The position numbers were made by a program, and so were the translations under genes. From CALMEC01 sp964628685 (GTDB lineage Bacteria > Actinomycetota > Thermoleophilia > Miltoncostaeales > Miltoncostaeaceae): DNA of 64,000 bases. Location of the stretch: assembly GCA_964628685.1 (NCBI GenBank), contig CAZVNM010000002.1:372001-436000 (forward strand). Reading direction: 5' to 3'. This document shows positions 51,127 to 59,492 of this stretch, piece by piece (within the stretch, counting starts at the first letter, position 1; each line of letters opens with the position of its first letter). The notes under the pieces are model-generated. The model worked only from the letters and a program-made list of their open reading frames with translations, had not been told where the DNA came from and searched no databases.

Positions 51127-51788
51127 GCGTGGCAGATGTGATTCGCGTGCTGATCGTCGACGACCATGCCGTGGTGCGCATCGGGCTGCGCTCCCTGCTC
51201 GCCCACACCAGCGGCTTTCGGGTCGTCGGTGAGGCCGGGACGGTCGCCGAGGCGGTCTCGGCCGCCGATCAGGCCCGACCGGACGTGGTGCTGATGGACG
51301 TCCGCCTGCCCGACGGCAGCGGTGTCGACGCCTGTCGCGAGATCAAGCGCAGCCACCCCGAGATCCGCGTCGTCATGCTCACGTCCTACTCGGACGAGGA
51401 GGCGATCGTCGGGGCGGTCATGGCCGGGGCCAACGGTTACCTGTTGAAGCAGGCCGACAGCGACCAGCTGACCCGCGCCATCCGCGAGGCCGCCGAGGGC
51501 GCCTCCTCGCTCGATCCGCGTGCCGCCGGGACGCTCCTCAACCAGTTCCGCGAGCTGTCGGCCAAGCAGGCCGAGGCGGAGCTCGCCGGGCTGACCGACC
51601 GCGAGCGGCGCATGCTCACCCTCATCGCCGAGGGCTACACCAACCGTGCCATCGGCGACGTGTTGCACCTGTCCGAGAAGACGGTGCGAAACCACGTCAG
51701 CCAGCTGCTTCGCAAGCTCGGGTTCCAGCGGCGCTCGCAGGCCGCCGCGTGGGCGGGGCAGCGCCGCCTCGAGCTCCCGCCGGAGTAG
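51123..51788 (+). CDS. NarL/LuxR-family response regulator
   Basis: A 221-residue regulator and partner of the upstream kinase. Its intact receiver has acidic pair DDHAVVRIG, phospho-Asp in VVLMDVRLPDGSG, and switch Lys in GYLLKQADS. The C-terminal LuxR HTH is LTDRERRMLTLIAEGYTNRAIGDVLHLSEKTVRNHVSQLLRKLG. TTG 51123 overlaps the kinase stop; GTG 51129 is an alternative. Confidence 0.94.
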   Translation: MSVADVIRVLIVDDHAVVRIGLRSLLAHTSGFRVVGEAGTVAEAVSAADQARPDVVLMDVRLPDGSGVDACREIKRSHPEIRVVMLTSYSDEEAIVGAVMAGANGYLLKQADSDQLTRAIREAAEGASSLDPRAAGTLLNQFRELSAKQAEAELAGLTDRERRMLTLIAEGYTNRAIGDVLHLSEKTVRNHVSQLLRKLGFQRRSQAAAWAGQRRLELPPE

Positions 51789-51792
51789 GCCG

Positions 51793-52125
51793 ATGGCGAC
51801 CGACGGACCGCGCAGCCTGGTCGACGGCGACGGCCGCGCCGTGCTGTGGGGCATGGCCACCGAGGACCTGAACGTCAACCTGGTCGCATGGCCCGAGGGG
51901 CAGGGCGTCGACGAGCACCGCAACGCCGAACGCGATGTCCTCGTCGTGGTGATCGCCGGCGAGGGGGTCGTCACCGTGGACGGCGAGGAGCACCGGGTGG
52001 AGGGCGGTCAGTGCCTGATGGTCCCCAAGGGGACCTCCCGGACGATCCGCGCCGGGGAGGGTGGGATGCGGTACATGACGGTCCACCGGCGACGTGAGGG
52101 GCTCGACATCACACGGGCCGGCTGA
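51793..52125 (+). CDS. Small cupin-domain protein
   Basis: A 110-residue single cupin. Metal-binding motifs are partly recognisable: EGQGVDEHRNAERDVLVVVIAGEG, then a later GGQCLMVPKGTSRTI. A double-stranded beta-helix of this size usually binds a small ligand or metal; no activity can be assigned. It starts 4 nt after the response regulator stop, so it is probably the last gene of that operon. Confidence 0.82.
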   Translation: MATDGPRSLVDGDGRAVLWGMATEDLNVNLVAWPEGQGVDEHRNAERDVLVVVIAGEGVVTVDGEEHRVEGGQCLMVPKGTSRTIRAGEGGMRYMTVHRRREGLDITRAG

Positions 52126-52155
52126 GGCCGCCGGGGAGGAATCCCGCGTCGACCG

Positions 52156-52161
52156 TAGAAT
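52156..52161 (+). promoter_or_regulatory. -10-like element (TAGAAT) upstream of parA
   Basis: CCGTAGAATCCGCC, 34 nt upstream of ATG 52196. It may give the ParA–FtsZ pair a promoter separate from the two-component operon. Confidence 0.4.
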
Positions 52162-52195
52162 CCGCCAGACGCCAATCTCTCGCCGAGGTGCGTCC

Positions 52196-52996
52196 ATGTC
52201 ACGACCGGCCCGTGTGCTGGTGCTCGCCAATCAGAAGGGCGGCGTCGCCAAGACGACCACCACCCTCAACCTGGGTGTCGCGCTCAAGGAGCGGGGCTGT
52301 CGCGTGCTGGCCCTCGACCTCGATCCGCAGAGCAACCTGTCGATGAGCCAGGGCATCGACGTCGAGGACATGGAGACCACCATGTTCGACGTGCTGGTGC
52401 GCGGCACGTCGCTCGGCGAGATCATCCAGGCCCGCGAGATCGACATCGCACCGGCCGGCATCGAGCTCGCCGGGGCGGAGCTTGCGCTGTCGGCGATGAT
52501 CGGGCGCGAGCGTCAGCTGGAGCGTGCGATCAAGCCGTTCAGCGACCTGTACGACTTCATCCTCATCGACACCCCGCCGTCACTGGGTCTTCTGACCATC
52601 AACGCGATGGTCGCCGCCGACGGCGTGATCGTCCCGGTGCAGTGCGAGTACCTGTCGCTTCGCGGCCTCGCCCAGCTGCGCCAGACCCTCGGCCAGGTCC
52701 GTGAGCACCTCAACCCGCGCGTCGACATCGTCGGGATCATCCCCACGATGTACGACGGACGCACCGTCCACGGGCGGGAGGCCGTCATGCTCCTGGAGGA
52801 GAGCTTCGGCGACGTCGTGCACCGCACCCGGATCGGCAAGACCATCAAGTTCGCCGAGGCGCCGGTGGAGGGACGCAGCGTCATCGCATACGATCGGTCG
52901 AGCCAGGCCGCCCGTTGGTACCGCCAGCTGGCGGGGGAGGTCCTGGAGCGCGATCCGCGAAAGGCGATGCGAAAGGCGCTGAGGAAGGCTGCATGA
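52196..52996 (+). CDS. ParA/Soj-family ATPase
   Basis: A 266-residue ParA-type Walker ATPase: deviant Walker A (NQKGGVAKTTTTLNLG), LALDLDPQSNLS, LIDTPPSLGLLTINAM, and IVPVQCEYLSLRGLAQL. It has no N-terminal HTH, as in chromosomal Soj. No parB is next to it. It ends with an ATGA overlap into ftsZ, so the two are made together. It may position chromosomes, cargo or the division site, rather than serve plasmid partition. Confidence 0.92.
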   Translation: MSRPARVLVLANQKGGVAKTTTTLNLGVALKERGCRVLALDLDPQSNLSMSQGIDVEDMETTMFDVLVRGTSLGEIIQAREIDIAPAGIELAGAELALSAMIGRERQLERAIKPFSDLYDFILIDTPPSLGLLTINAMVAADGVIVPVQCEYLSLRGLAQLRQTLGQVREHLNPRVDIVGIIPTMYDGRTVHGREAVMLLEESFGDVVHRTRIGKTIKFAEAPVEGRSVIAYDRSSQAARWYRQLAGEVLERDPRKAMRKALRKAA

Positions 52997-54666
52997 CCGA
53001 AAAGAAGTCCAGCATGCGCGAGGGGCCGCTGTCCGAGCTCTTCCGCCCCACGACCGAACCCCCGGCCCGGACCGAGGGCGCCCCGCCCGAGGCCGAGGAG
53101 TCCACCCCCGCCTGGGGACGTGACCCGTCGGGCTTCGCCGACCGCAGCAACTACCTGGCGGTCATCAAGTGCGTCGGCGTCGGCGGCGCCGGCGTCAACG
53201 CGATCAACCGCATGATCGAGGCGGGCATCCGCGGGGTGGAGTTCATCGCGGTCAACACCGACCGCCAGTCGCTGGACTCGACCGACGCCGACATCCGCAT
53301 CCCGGTCGGGATCGAGCTGACCCGCGGCCGCGGCACCGGCGGCGACCCCGCCATGGGCGATCAGGCCATGCGCGAGAGCGAGGAGCAGCTTCGCCGCGCG
53401 CTGCGCGGCGCCGACCTGGTGTTCATCGCGACCGGTGAGGGCGGCGGCACCGGCACCGGCGGCGCTCCCGTGGTGGCCAAGCTGGCCCGCGAGATGGGCG
53501 CGCTCACGATCGCCGTCGTCACCCGGCCGTTCGGCTTCGAGGGTGCACGCCGTCAGGCGATGGCCGACGCCGGCATCGCCGCGCTGCGCGAGCAGGCCGA
53601 CACGATCATCATCATCCAGAACGACCGGCTGCTGACGGTCCTCGACCGCGGCGTGTCGATGGTGAACGCGTTCCGCGTCTGCGACGACCTGCTGCGCCAG
53701 GGCGTGCAGGGCATCACCGACCTCATCACGCTGCCCGGCCTCATCAACCTGGACTTCGCCGACGTGCGCACCGTCATCCGCGGCGCCGGCACCGCGCTCC
53801 TGGGGATCGGGTACGCCACCGGTGGGGACCGCGCCGAGGAGGCCGCCCTGGCGGCCATCAGCTCACCGCTGCTCGAGACGCCCATCGACGGTGCGCGCGG
53901 GATCCTGCTGGGCATCACCGGCGGCCCGGACCTGTCGCTCGCCGAGATCAGCCGTGCGGCGAAGGTCGTCTCGGACGCCGCCGACCCCGAGGCCAACATC
54001 ATCTTCGGCGCCACCGTGGACCCGGAGCTCGAGGGCAAGGTCTGGGTCACCGTGGTGGCCGCCGGGTTCAGCGGTCATCGCGCCGCCGCCCCCCGTCGCG
54101 TCGAACCGCCCGTCCAGCAACAGCAGCAGCGTGGACCCGCACCGGTCCAGGCGGCGCCGGCCGGACCCCAGCGTCCCGCGGAGCCCGCGGGGCCGCAGGC
54201 GTCCGCACCGTCGCGGCCCGCCCGACCGGTCGACGACCTCGCCGATCCGCCCGAGCCGCCCGCACAGCTGCGGGCCGTGCCGGACGAACAGCCCGAGCGT
54301 CCCGCGCGGACGTCGATCTTTCCCCCCATCGCCTCCCCGGCTCCCGCGTCGCAGCCTCCCTCGGGCGGCGCGGAGCCGTCAGCCCCCGCAACCCCGCGGG
54401 ACGAACCGGCCGCGGACGGGCTCGAGATCCCGTCGTTCGCCGAGGTGTCCACGCCGGACGAACCACCCGAGCCACCCGACTTCACCACGCTGAGCGACGA
54501 GGAACGCAACGCACCGCCGCCGGTCGCGGAGGAGGACGACGACGGCGCGACGCGCCTCTTCGGCCGCGAGGACGACTCCGAGAACCCGGTCACCCGTCTG
54601 TTCCAGACGCTCAAGCGCGACCGGGAGGGCGACGAGGACGAGGACGACGGCAAGGAGTCGCGGTAG
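52993..54666 (+). CDS. ftsZ: FtsZ cell-division GTPase with N- and C-terminal extensions
   Basis: A 557-residue tubulin homologue. The GTPase core (~53-365) has GVGGAGVNAINRMIEAG, the tubulin signature GEGGGTGTGGAP (148-159) and T7 loop NLDFADV for activating the adjoining subunit. A 50-residue N-terminal extension precedes the usual NYLAVIK start. The C-terminal part is a Pro/Gln-rich disordered linker. A short LEIPSF at 477-482, like the conserved FtsZ C-terminal peptide, is followed by a further acidic 75 residues. Coupled to parA by ATGA, not within a dcw cluster. Confidence 0.93.
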   Translation: MTEKKSSMREGPLSELFRPTTEPPARTEGAPPEAEESTPAWGRDPSGFADRSNYLAVIKCVGVGGAGVNAINRMIEAGIRGVEFIAVNTDRQSLDSTDADIRIPVGIELTRGRGTGGDPAMGDQAMRESEEQLRRALRGADLVFIATGEGGGTGTGGAPVVAKLAREMGALTIAVVTRPFGFEGARRQAMADAGIAALREQADTIIIIQNDRLLTVLDRGVSMVNAFRVCDDLLRQGVQGITDLITLPGLINLDFADVRTVIRGAGTALLGIGYATGGDRAEEAALAAISSPLLETPIDGARGILLGITGGPDLSLAEISRAAKVVSDAADPEANIIFGATVDPELEGKVWVTVVAAGFSGHRAAAPRRVEPPVQQQQQRGPAPVQAAPAGPQRPAEPAGPQASAPSRPARPVDDLADPPEPPAQLRAVPDEQPERPARTSIFPPIASPAPASQPPSGGAEPSAPATPRDEPAADGLEIPSFAEVSTPDEPPEPPDFTTLSDEERNAPPPVAEEDDDGATRLFGREDDSENPVTRLFQTLKRDREGDEDEDDGKESR

Positions 54667-56198
54667 GCGATCGCGTCTGCGGTGTCGTCGCGGCCGGACA
54701 TCCCGCGTCGGCGCGTGCCGGTGCCGAGGTCCTCGCGCAGGGCGGCAACGCCGTCGACGCGGCCTGCGCCGCATCGTGCGCGGCGGCGGTCGCCGAGGGG
54801 CCGCTCACCGGTCCCGGCGCCGGTGGATTCCTCCTGGCCCGCGCACCTGACGGGGAGACGACGCTGCTCGACTTCTTCGTCCAGGCGCCCGGGCTCGGAC
54901 CCGACGGCCGTCGCCTGGACCCGGCGGCGCTCGACGCGTTCAGCGTGCCGTTCGGCGGCGCCGATCAGGTCTTCCACATCGGCCCGGCGGCGGTCGCCGT
55001 GCCGGGCATGCTGTTCGGCATCGCCGAGGCGGTCGAAACGCTCGGGCGCCTCGACCTGACGCGCATCGTGGCCCCGGCGTGCCGCATCGCGCGGGAGGGC
55101 GTGACCATCACGCCGGAGGTCGAGTTCCTGTTTCGGATCCTCGGCACGATGCTCACCTTCACACCGGCGGCGCGTGAGGTCTACGCACCCGAGGGTCGGC
55201 TTCTGGGGGCGGGGGACGTGCTCCGCATGCACGACCTGGCCACCACCTTCGAGCACTTCGCCGACGACGGCGCGGCGGCACTCGCCGACGGCGCCATCGT
55301 CCAGGCGATCCTGGATCACCTCGACGATCGCAGCATCCTCACCGCCGCGGACCTGGCGGGCTACCGCGTGATCCGTCGCGACCCGCTGGTCCTGCGACAC
55401 GGCGACGTGGACGTCCTCACCAACGCGCCGCCGTCTGCCGGAGGCATCCTCATCCTGGCCGCCCTGGCGGACATCGATCCGGCGGAGGTGGCCGACGACC
55501 CGGGCTTCTACCGCGCGGTCGCCCGCAGTTCGGCGCGGGCCAACGCCCTCCGGGACGAGCGCTTCATCGACGGCCTGCGCGATCCGGGGTTCGTCGCGGC
55601 GCTCCTCGCCAGGGTGGGACGCAAGCCGACCGGCACGACCAACGTGAGCGTCGTCGACGCCGACGGCGGCATGGCGTGCCTGTCGTCCAGCTGCGGCTCG
55701 GGCGGTGGCGTGGTCGTCCCGGGCACCGGCATCCTGCTCAACAACATGCTGGGTGAGGAGGACCTGAACCCGCATGGTTTCGGCCTGATCCCGGCGGGCG
55801 AGAGAATGACGTCGATGATGTCGCCCACCATCGTCGTCCGCGACGGCCGGCCGGTCCTCGCGCTCGGCTCCGCCGGATCCAACCGTCTGCGTTCGGCGAT
55901 CGCCCAGAGCCTCGTGAGCGTGATCGACTGCGGCATGGACGTGGACGCCGCGGTGCGCCGACCCCGGCTGCATCTGCAGGGCGGGGTGCTGGACGTGGAG
56001 GGCGGTGTGGACGCGACGATCTGCGGGACGCTCGCCGAGGAGGGGTATACCCTCAATCGCTGGGGTGCGGCCAATCTGTACTTCGGCGGGGTCTCCGCGG
56101 TGTCGTCGTCGGACGACGGCCTGGACGGCGCGGGTGACCCGCGCCGGGGCGGAGGCGTTGCATTTGTCACTGATGACGGGGAGGTCATCGCGCGGTGA
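54663..56198 (+). CDS. Gamma-glutamyltransferase
   Basis: About 511 residues of the Ntn-hydrolase gamma-glutamyltransferase family. The N-terminal region (GHPASARAGAEVLAQGGNAVDAA, EGPLTGPGAGGF) and the small-subunit part (GTTNVSVVDADGGMACLS, GTGILLNNML, GSAGSNRLRSAIAQ) are both present. The nucleophile Thr is in GTTNV; many homologues have TTH here. No signal peptide is seen, so it is cytoplasmic unless the N-terminus is longer. The conserved N-terminus begins at 54663-54680, where no ATG/GTG/TTG exists; GTG 54945 would delete essential residues. It follows ftsZ without a gap. Confidence 0.85.
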   Translation, partial: VGDRVCGVVAAGHPASARAGAEVLAQGGNAVDAACAASCAAAVAEGPLTGPGAGGFLLARAPDGETTLLDFFVQAPGLGPDGRRLDPAALDAFSVPFGGADQVFHIGPAAVAVPGMLFGIAEAVETLGRLDLTRIVAPACRIAREGVTITPEVEFLFRILGTMLTFTPAAREVYAPEGRLLGAGDVLRMHDLATTFEHFADDGAAALADGAIVQAILDHLDDRSILTAADLAGYRVIRRDPLVLRHGDVDVLTNAPPSAGGILILAALADIDPAEVADDPGFYRAVARSSARANALRDERFIDGLRDPGFVAALLARVGRKPTGTTNVSVVDADGGMACLSSSCGSGGGVVVPGTGILLNNMLGEEDLNPHGFGLIPAGERMTSMMSPTIVVRDGRPVLALGSAGSNRLRSAIAQSLVSVIDCGMDVDAAVRRPRLHLQGGVLDVEGGVDATICGTLAEEGYTLNRWGAANLYFGGVSAVSSSDDGLDGAGDPRRGGGVAFVTDDGEVIAR

Positions 56199-56506
56199 GC
56201 GACGAGTACGAGCGTGTGGTCAACGTGGACGGGGTCGACTGGGTCATGGCCCCCCAGCCGGTGCGGATGAGCCTCAGCGACACCCCTCCGGCGATGTGGG
56301 GCTTCCAGGTCAACGTCCTGCGCGACGGTGCCCTGGCCGGCGTCAAGACCTGCTTCGTGGGACGGGTGCGGGTGCACACGGTCGCCCCCGAGGTGCTCGA
56401 CGCGCCCATGGGCCTCCTGGCGCCGGTGCTGTACGACATCGCGCTCGAGAAGGTCGCCGACCGGCTGCGTGAGGGCGCGCCGGAGGACGAGATCCTCTTC
56501 GCGTGA
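56195..56506 (+). CDS. Small protein of unknown function
   Basis: A 103-residue soluble protein (VNVDGVDWVMAPQPVRMSLSDTPPAMWGFQVNVLRDG, VLYDIALEKVADRLREG). No known domain is recognised. GTG 56195 overlaps the gamma-glutamyltransferase stop, and its own stop overlaps the next start, so it belongs to one operon. It is probably a cytoplasmic partner or regulator of one of its neighbours (inference from position). Confidence 0.75.
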   Translation: MSDEYERVVNVDGVDWVMAPQPVRMSLSDTPPAMWGFQVNVLRDGALAGVKTCFVGRVRVHTVAPEVLDAPMGLLAPVLYDIALEKVADRLREGAPEDEILFA

Positions 56507-57624
56507 GTCGGTTCGCGGGTCGGGTGGCGGTCATGGTGGCCGCCCTGGGTGTCGCGGTGGCCGCGCTCACCTCGCCGGCGGGTGCGCAGGAGTCGATCCT
56601 GCATCTGCGGGAGGGCGCGACCGACCCCGAAACGGCGGCCCGCATCCAGGCGGTCAACGACCGCTGGCAGCGCGAGAATCCGGGGAAGACGCCGGAGCGA
56701 AAGCAGGAGTACCGACCGCGCGGCTCGGACCTCCTGTGGGTGTACTACCGCCGGCAGGGGTTCTTCCCCAACTGGGTGTCGGCCGCGCGCGACCTGCTGC
56801 GCCGTGACCGGGCGGGCGAGACCGACTCGGTGCGGCGCGGCGTGGACGAGATCGTCTCCTACAGCCACCGGCGCACGGCACCGGACGGCACCGTGTACCG
56901 GATGAACGACAGCCCGTACCTGTCGACCGACAGCACCGCCCCGCCGTGGCGCGATGCGATGGGGCAGGGGCTCATCCTCACGACCCTGGCGACGACGCTG
57001 CACGACCGCTCGGCCCCGCGGGATCGGGCGCGCGTGCGGGTGCTCGCCACCGAATACCTCAACTCGTTCGCCGTCGACTGGCGCGACGGCGGCGTCGCCA
57101 CCGACGGCAAGGCGGGCGGCAACTGGTACCTGGAGTACGCCACCCCGCGGGGTGACGCCTCCCGCGTGCTGAACGGCTTCATGCAGTCGATCGCCAGCCT
57201 CGACCGGTTCGCCTCGCAGGCCGACGCCCTCGCCGCCGAGGACCCGGAGTGGGGGAAGCTCGCCGAGCGCGCCCGCGAGTACGTGTACCTGGCCGCCCTC
57301 GAGGTCGACGCCCACCTGGACGACTACGACCTGGGTGGTGGCATCAGCCGCTACTCGATGCGCTCCACCGACCCGGCGCCGCCCGTCTATCAGACCTACC
57401 ACCGTCAGCTCCTGCAGCGACTGCAGCAGATCGACTACCTGCCGCGCGAGTGGCGCGACCACTTCGACCGGGTCCGCATGAGCTGGGGCGGTCCCGACCT
57501 GACCCCGCCGCGCCCCTGGTGGCACTGGGGACTCGTCGGACTGTGGGCGGTCGCGATCGTGCTGATCGCGCTTCGTCTGCGCGCGCGGGCGAAGCGGGGC
57601 CGGCGGCAGCGGCGCACCGCCTGA
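56503..57624 (+). CDS. Exported D-glucuronyl C5-epimerase-like membrane protein
   Basis: A 373-residue protein with a signal peptide (ends near AGA-QES), an alpha-helical catalytic-type domain (~60-320) and a C-terminal transmembrane helix (WALVGL-type, WGLVGLWAVAIVLIAL) with a basic tail. The central part resembles the C-terminal domain of D-glucuronyl C5-epimerases: NWYLEYATPRGDASRVLNGFMQS, then DLGGGISRYSM and YQTYHRQLLQRL. These act on uronic-acid polysaccharides, so modification of a cell-surface glycan is suggested. Last gene of the operon starting at parA or ggt. Confidence 0.75.
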   Translation: MSRFAGRVAVMVAALGVAVAALTSPAGAQESILHLREGATDPETAARIQAVNDRWQRENPGKTPERKQEYRPRGSDLLWVYYRRQGFFPNWVSAARDLLRRDRAGETDSVRRGVDEIVSYSHRRTAPDGTVYRMNDSPYLSTDSTAPPWRDAMGQGLILTTLATTLHDRSAPRDRARVRVLATEYLNSFAVDWRDGGVATDGKAGGNWYLEYATPRGDASRVLNGFMQSIASLDRFASQADALAAEDPEWGKLAERAREYVYLAALEVDAHLDDYDLGGGISRYSMRSTDPAPPVYQTYHRQLLQRLQQIDYLPREWRDHFDRVRMSWGGPDLTPPRPWWHWGLVGLWAVAIVLIALRLRARAKRGRRQRRTA

Positions 57625-57887
57625 GGCACGCGCGTCCCCACCGTGCCTGTCGGTGACCCGTCGGCACGCGCGTGCAGAATCGGATGATCGCGGCGCGGGC
57701 CGGAGTCCATCGGCTGCGCCGGCATCGGCCCGCTGACCGTGTGATGTGATGGCGGGCTGCCTGCCCTTCCACCGCCCGCGGGCGGCCCGAGCGGGTCCGT
57801 CGGGATGGTCCGGCGGCGTCCGGTCGTGGGTCACCGACGATGCACATGGCGCATCGCGCCGAGTGGTGACGATTCCCGCTCCATAAT
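57625..57887. other. Intergenic region before the stress-regulation cluster
   Basis: 263 nt without a gene. It holds the promoter of the LuxR-type gene (CATAAT at 57882-57887) and the end of the epimerase operon. No repeat or structured RNA is evident. Confidence 0.4.
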
Positions 57888-58544
57888 ATGATGCGGTGGA
57901 TGTCACGTGAACGGCCGATCACCGTTGCGATCATGAACGACTATGACGTCGTCATCATGGGCGTCAAGAACATGCTCGATGACTTCCCCGACCGCGTCCG
58001 CGTGGTGGAGCTTGCACGGGGAGGCGATGTCGCGGGCGCGGTGGACGTGGCCCTGTGCGACTCGTTCGCCCACGACCACCGCGGCGACGGTCCCTTCGCC
58101 GCGGCCATCCGTGATCCGATCATCACCCGGACCGTGATGTACTCGTGGGACACGGCGCCCATGGCGGTGGACGCGGCCATGCGGAGGGGCTTTTCCGGGT
58201 TCCTCTCCAAGAGCCTGTCCGCGGACGAGCTCGTCTGCGCCCTCGAGCGGATCGTCCGCGGGGAACGGGTCGTGGAGACGGGGTCCGGGCACCCGGATGA
58301 TCACTCACCCCTGGGCTGGCCGGGCAAGGAGAACGACCTGACCGAGCGCGAGAGCGAGGTCGTCGCGCTGATCACGGCGGGGTGCACCAACGCCGAGATC
58401 GCGCGGATGACATTCCTCTCGATCAACTCGGTCAAGACCAACATCCGCCATGCGTACCGCAAGATGGGTGTGACCACCCGGTCGCAGGCCGTGCTGTGGG
58501 GTATCGACCACGGGTTTCGCCGTGAGGGCCGCTCCACGTTGTAG
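57888..58544 (+). CDS. LuxR-family response regulator with atypical receiver
   Basis: A 218-residue regulator. The receiver-like domain keeps an acidic site after strand 3 (VALCDSFAHD) and a switch Lys (FLSKSLSAD), but the usual first-strand acidic pair is altered (MNDYD). The C-terminal LuxR HTH is intact (LTERESEVVALITAGCTNAEIARMTFLSINSVKTNIRHAYRKMG). A CATAAT -10-like hexamer directly precedes ATG 57888, so translation may start at ATG 57900 on a near-leaderless message. It lies just upstream of the SigB-like gene. Confidence 0.85.
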   Translation: MMRWMSRERPITVAIMNDYDVVIMGVKNMLDDFPDRVRVVELARGGDVAGAVDVALCDSFAHDHRGDGPFAAAIRDPIITRTVMYSWDTAPMAVDAAMRRGFSGFLSKSLSADELVCALERIVRGERVVETGSGHPDDHSPLGWPGKENDLTERESEVVALITAGCTNAEIARMTFLSINSVKTNIRHAYRKMGVTTRSQAVLWGIDHGFRREGRSTL

Positions 58545-58731
58545 GCACGTCGTCCCGGCACATGCGTCGCGGGCGACCGCAGTTCGCTTCCCCATGCATC
58601 AATAACGAACGTCGATCACATGTGCGATTCGACGTTCGTTGGATATTCACCCCCGACCGTGATGACCGGTGGGAAATGGTGATCATGAACCTCATGACGG
58701 TGCGACCGCGCACTCGAACGGGAAGGACACC

Positions 58732-59436
58732 ATGGGTCGGCGACCGGAGGGATGGGAGCGTGAGCAGCGGATCCTCGGACTGATGCCGCTGGTGCGTCAG
58801 GTCGCGCGTCGGTACGCCGACACCGGTGACCATCTGGACGATCTGGAGCAGGTCGGGGCGATCGGCGCCATCAAGAGCGTGGACCGCTTCGATGCGTCCC
58901 GCGGGGTGTCGATCCATTCGTACGCGGTCACGATCATCTCCGGCGAGATCCGCCATCATCTGCGCGACCGGTGCTGGTCCATCCGGGTGTCGCGTCCGCT
59001 GAAGGAGATGCAGACAACCGTCAGCATGACGATCACCGACCTGACCGCGAAGCTGCAGCGTCAGCCGTCCGTCCGGGAGATCGCGGACGCGGCGGACCTG
59101 TCGATGGAGGACGTGCTCGATGCCCTGGGCGCCTGGCACGCCCGTCAGCCCGGGTCGCTCACCACCGGTGACGGACCGGACGACGAGGAGACGATCGAGA
59201 TCCCGGTCATCGATCGCGGCTTCGACCGCGCGGAGGGCAGGGCCATCCTGGCCGGACGTGTGGCGGCGCTCCCGGAGCTCGAGCAACGCGTGCTCGTGCT
59301 GCGACTGTGCCGCGACATGACCCAGTCGCAGATCGGCGAGGAGCTCGGCGTCTCGCAGATGCAGGTGAGCCGCCTCATCCGGCGTGCGGTGGATCGCCTG
59401 CGTGTGATGGTGGGGGTCGAAGCCCAGGCGGCGTAG
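58732..59436 (+). CDS. SigB/SigF-type RNA polymerase sigma factor
   Basis: A 234-residue group 3 sigma-70 factor with regions 2 (LMPLVRQVARRYADTGDHLDDLEQVGAIGAIKSVDRFDASRGVSIHSYAVTIISGEIRHHLRD), 3 (SRPLKEMQTTV, RQPSVREIADAADL) and 4 (LPELEQRVLVLRLCRDMTQSQIGEELGVSQMQVSRLIRRAVDRL). This class governs general stress or sporulation-like responses and is controlled by RsbW-type kinases and STAS antagonists. A STAS gene follows convergently. ATG 58732 is assigned. Confidence 0.92.
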   Translation: MGRRPEGWEREQRILGLMPLVRQVARRYADTGDHLDDLEQVGAIGAIKSVDRFDASRGVSIHSYAVTIISGEIRHHLRDRCWSIRVSRPLKEMQTTVSMTITDLTAKLQRQPSVREIADAADLSMEDVLDALGAWHARQPGSLTTGDGPDDEETIEIPVIDRGFDRAEGRAILAGRVAALPELEQRVLVLRLCRDMTQSQIGEELGVSQMQVSRLIRRAVDRLRVMVGVEAQAA

Positions 59437-59492
59437 GGGGTGCCGTCTGGGCGCGACCGCCCTCGCCGCGGCGCGGCCGTCGCAGCCCGCGG

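Noticed and set aside
52196..52996. Plasmid partition system or integrated element at the ParA gene
   Set aside because: No ParB, replication gene, integrase or parS-like repeat is nearby, and the gene is coupled to ftsZ in a chromosomal operon.
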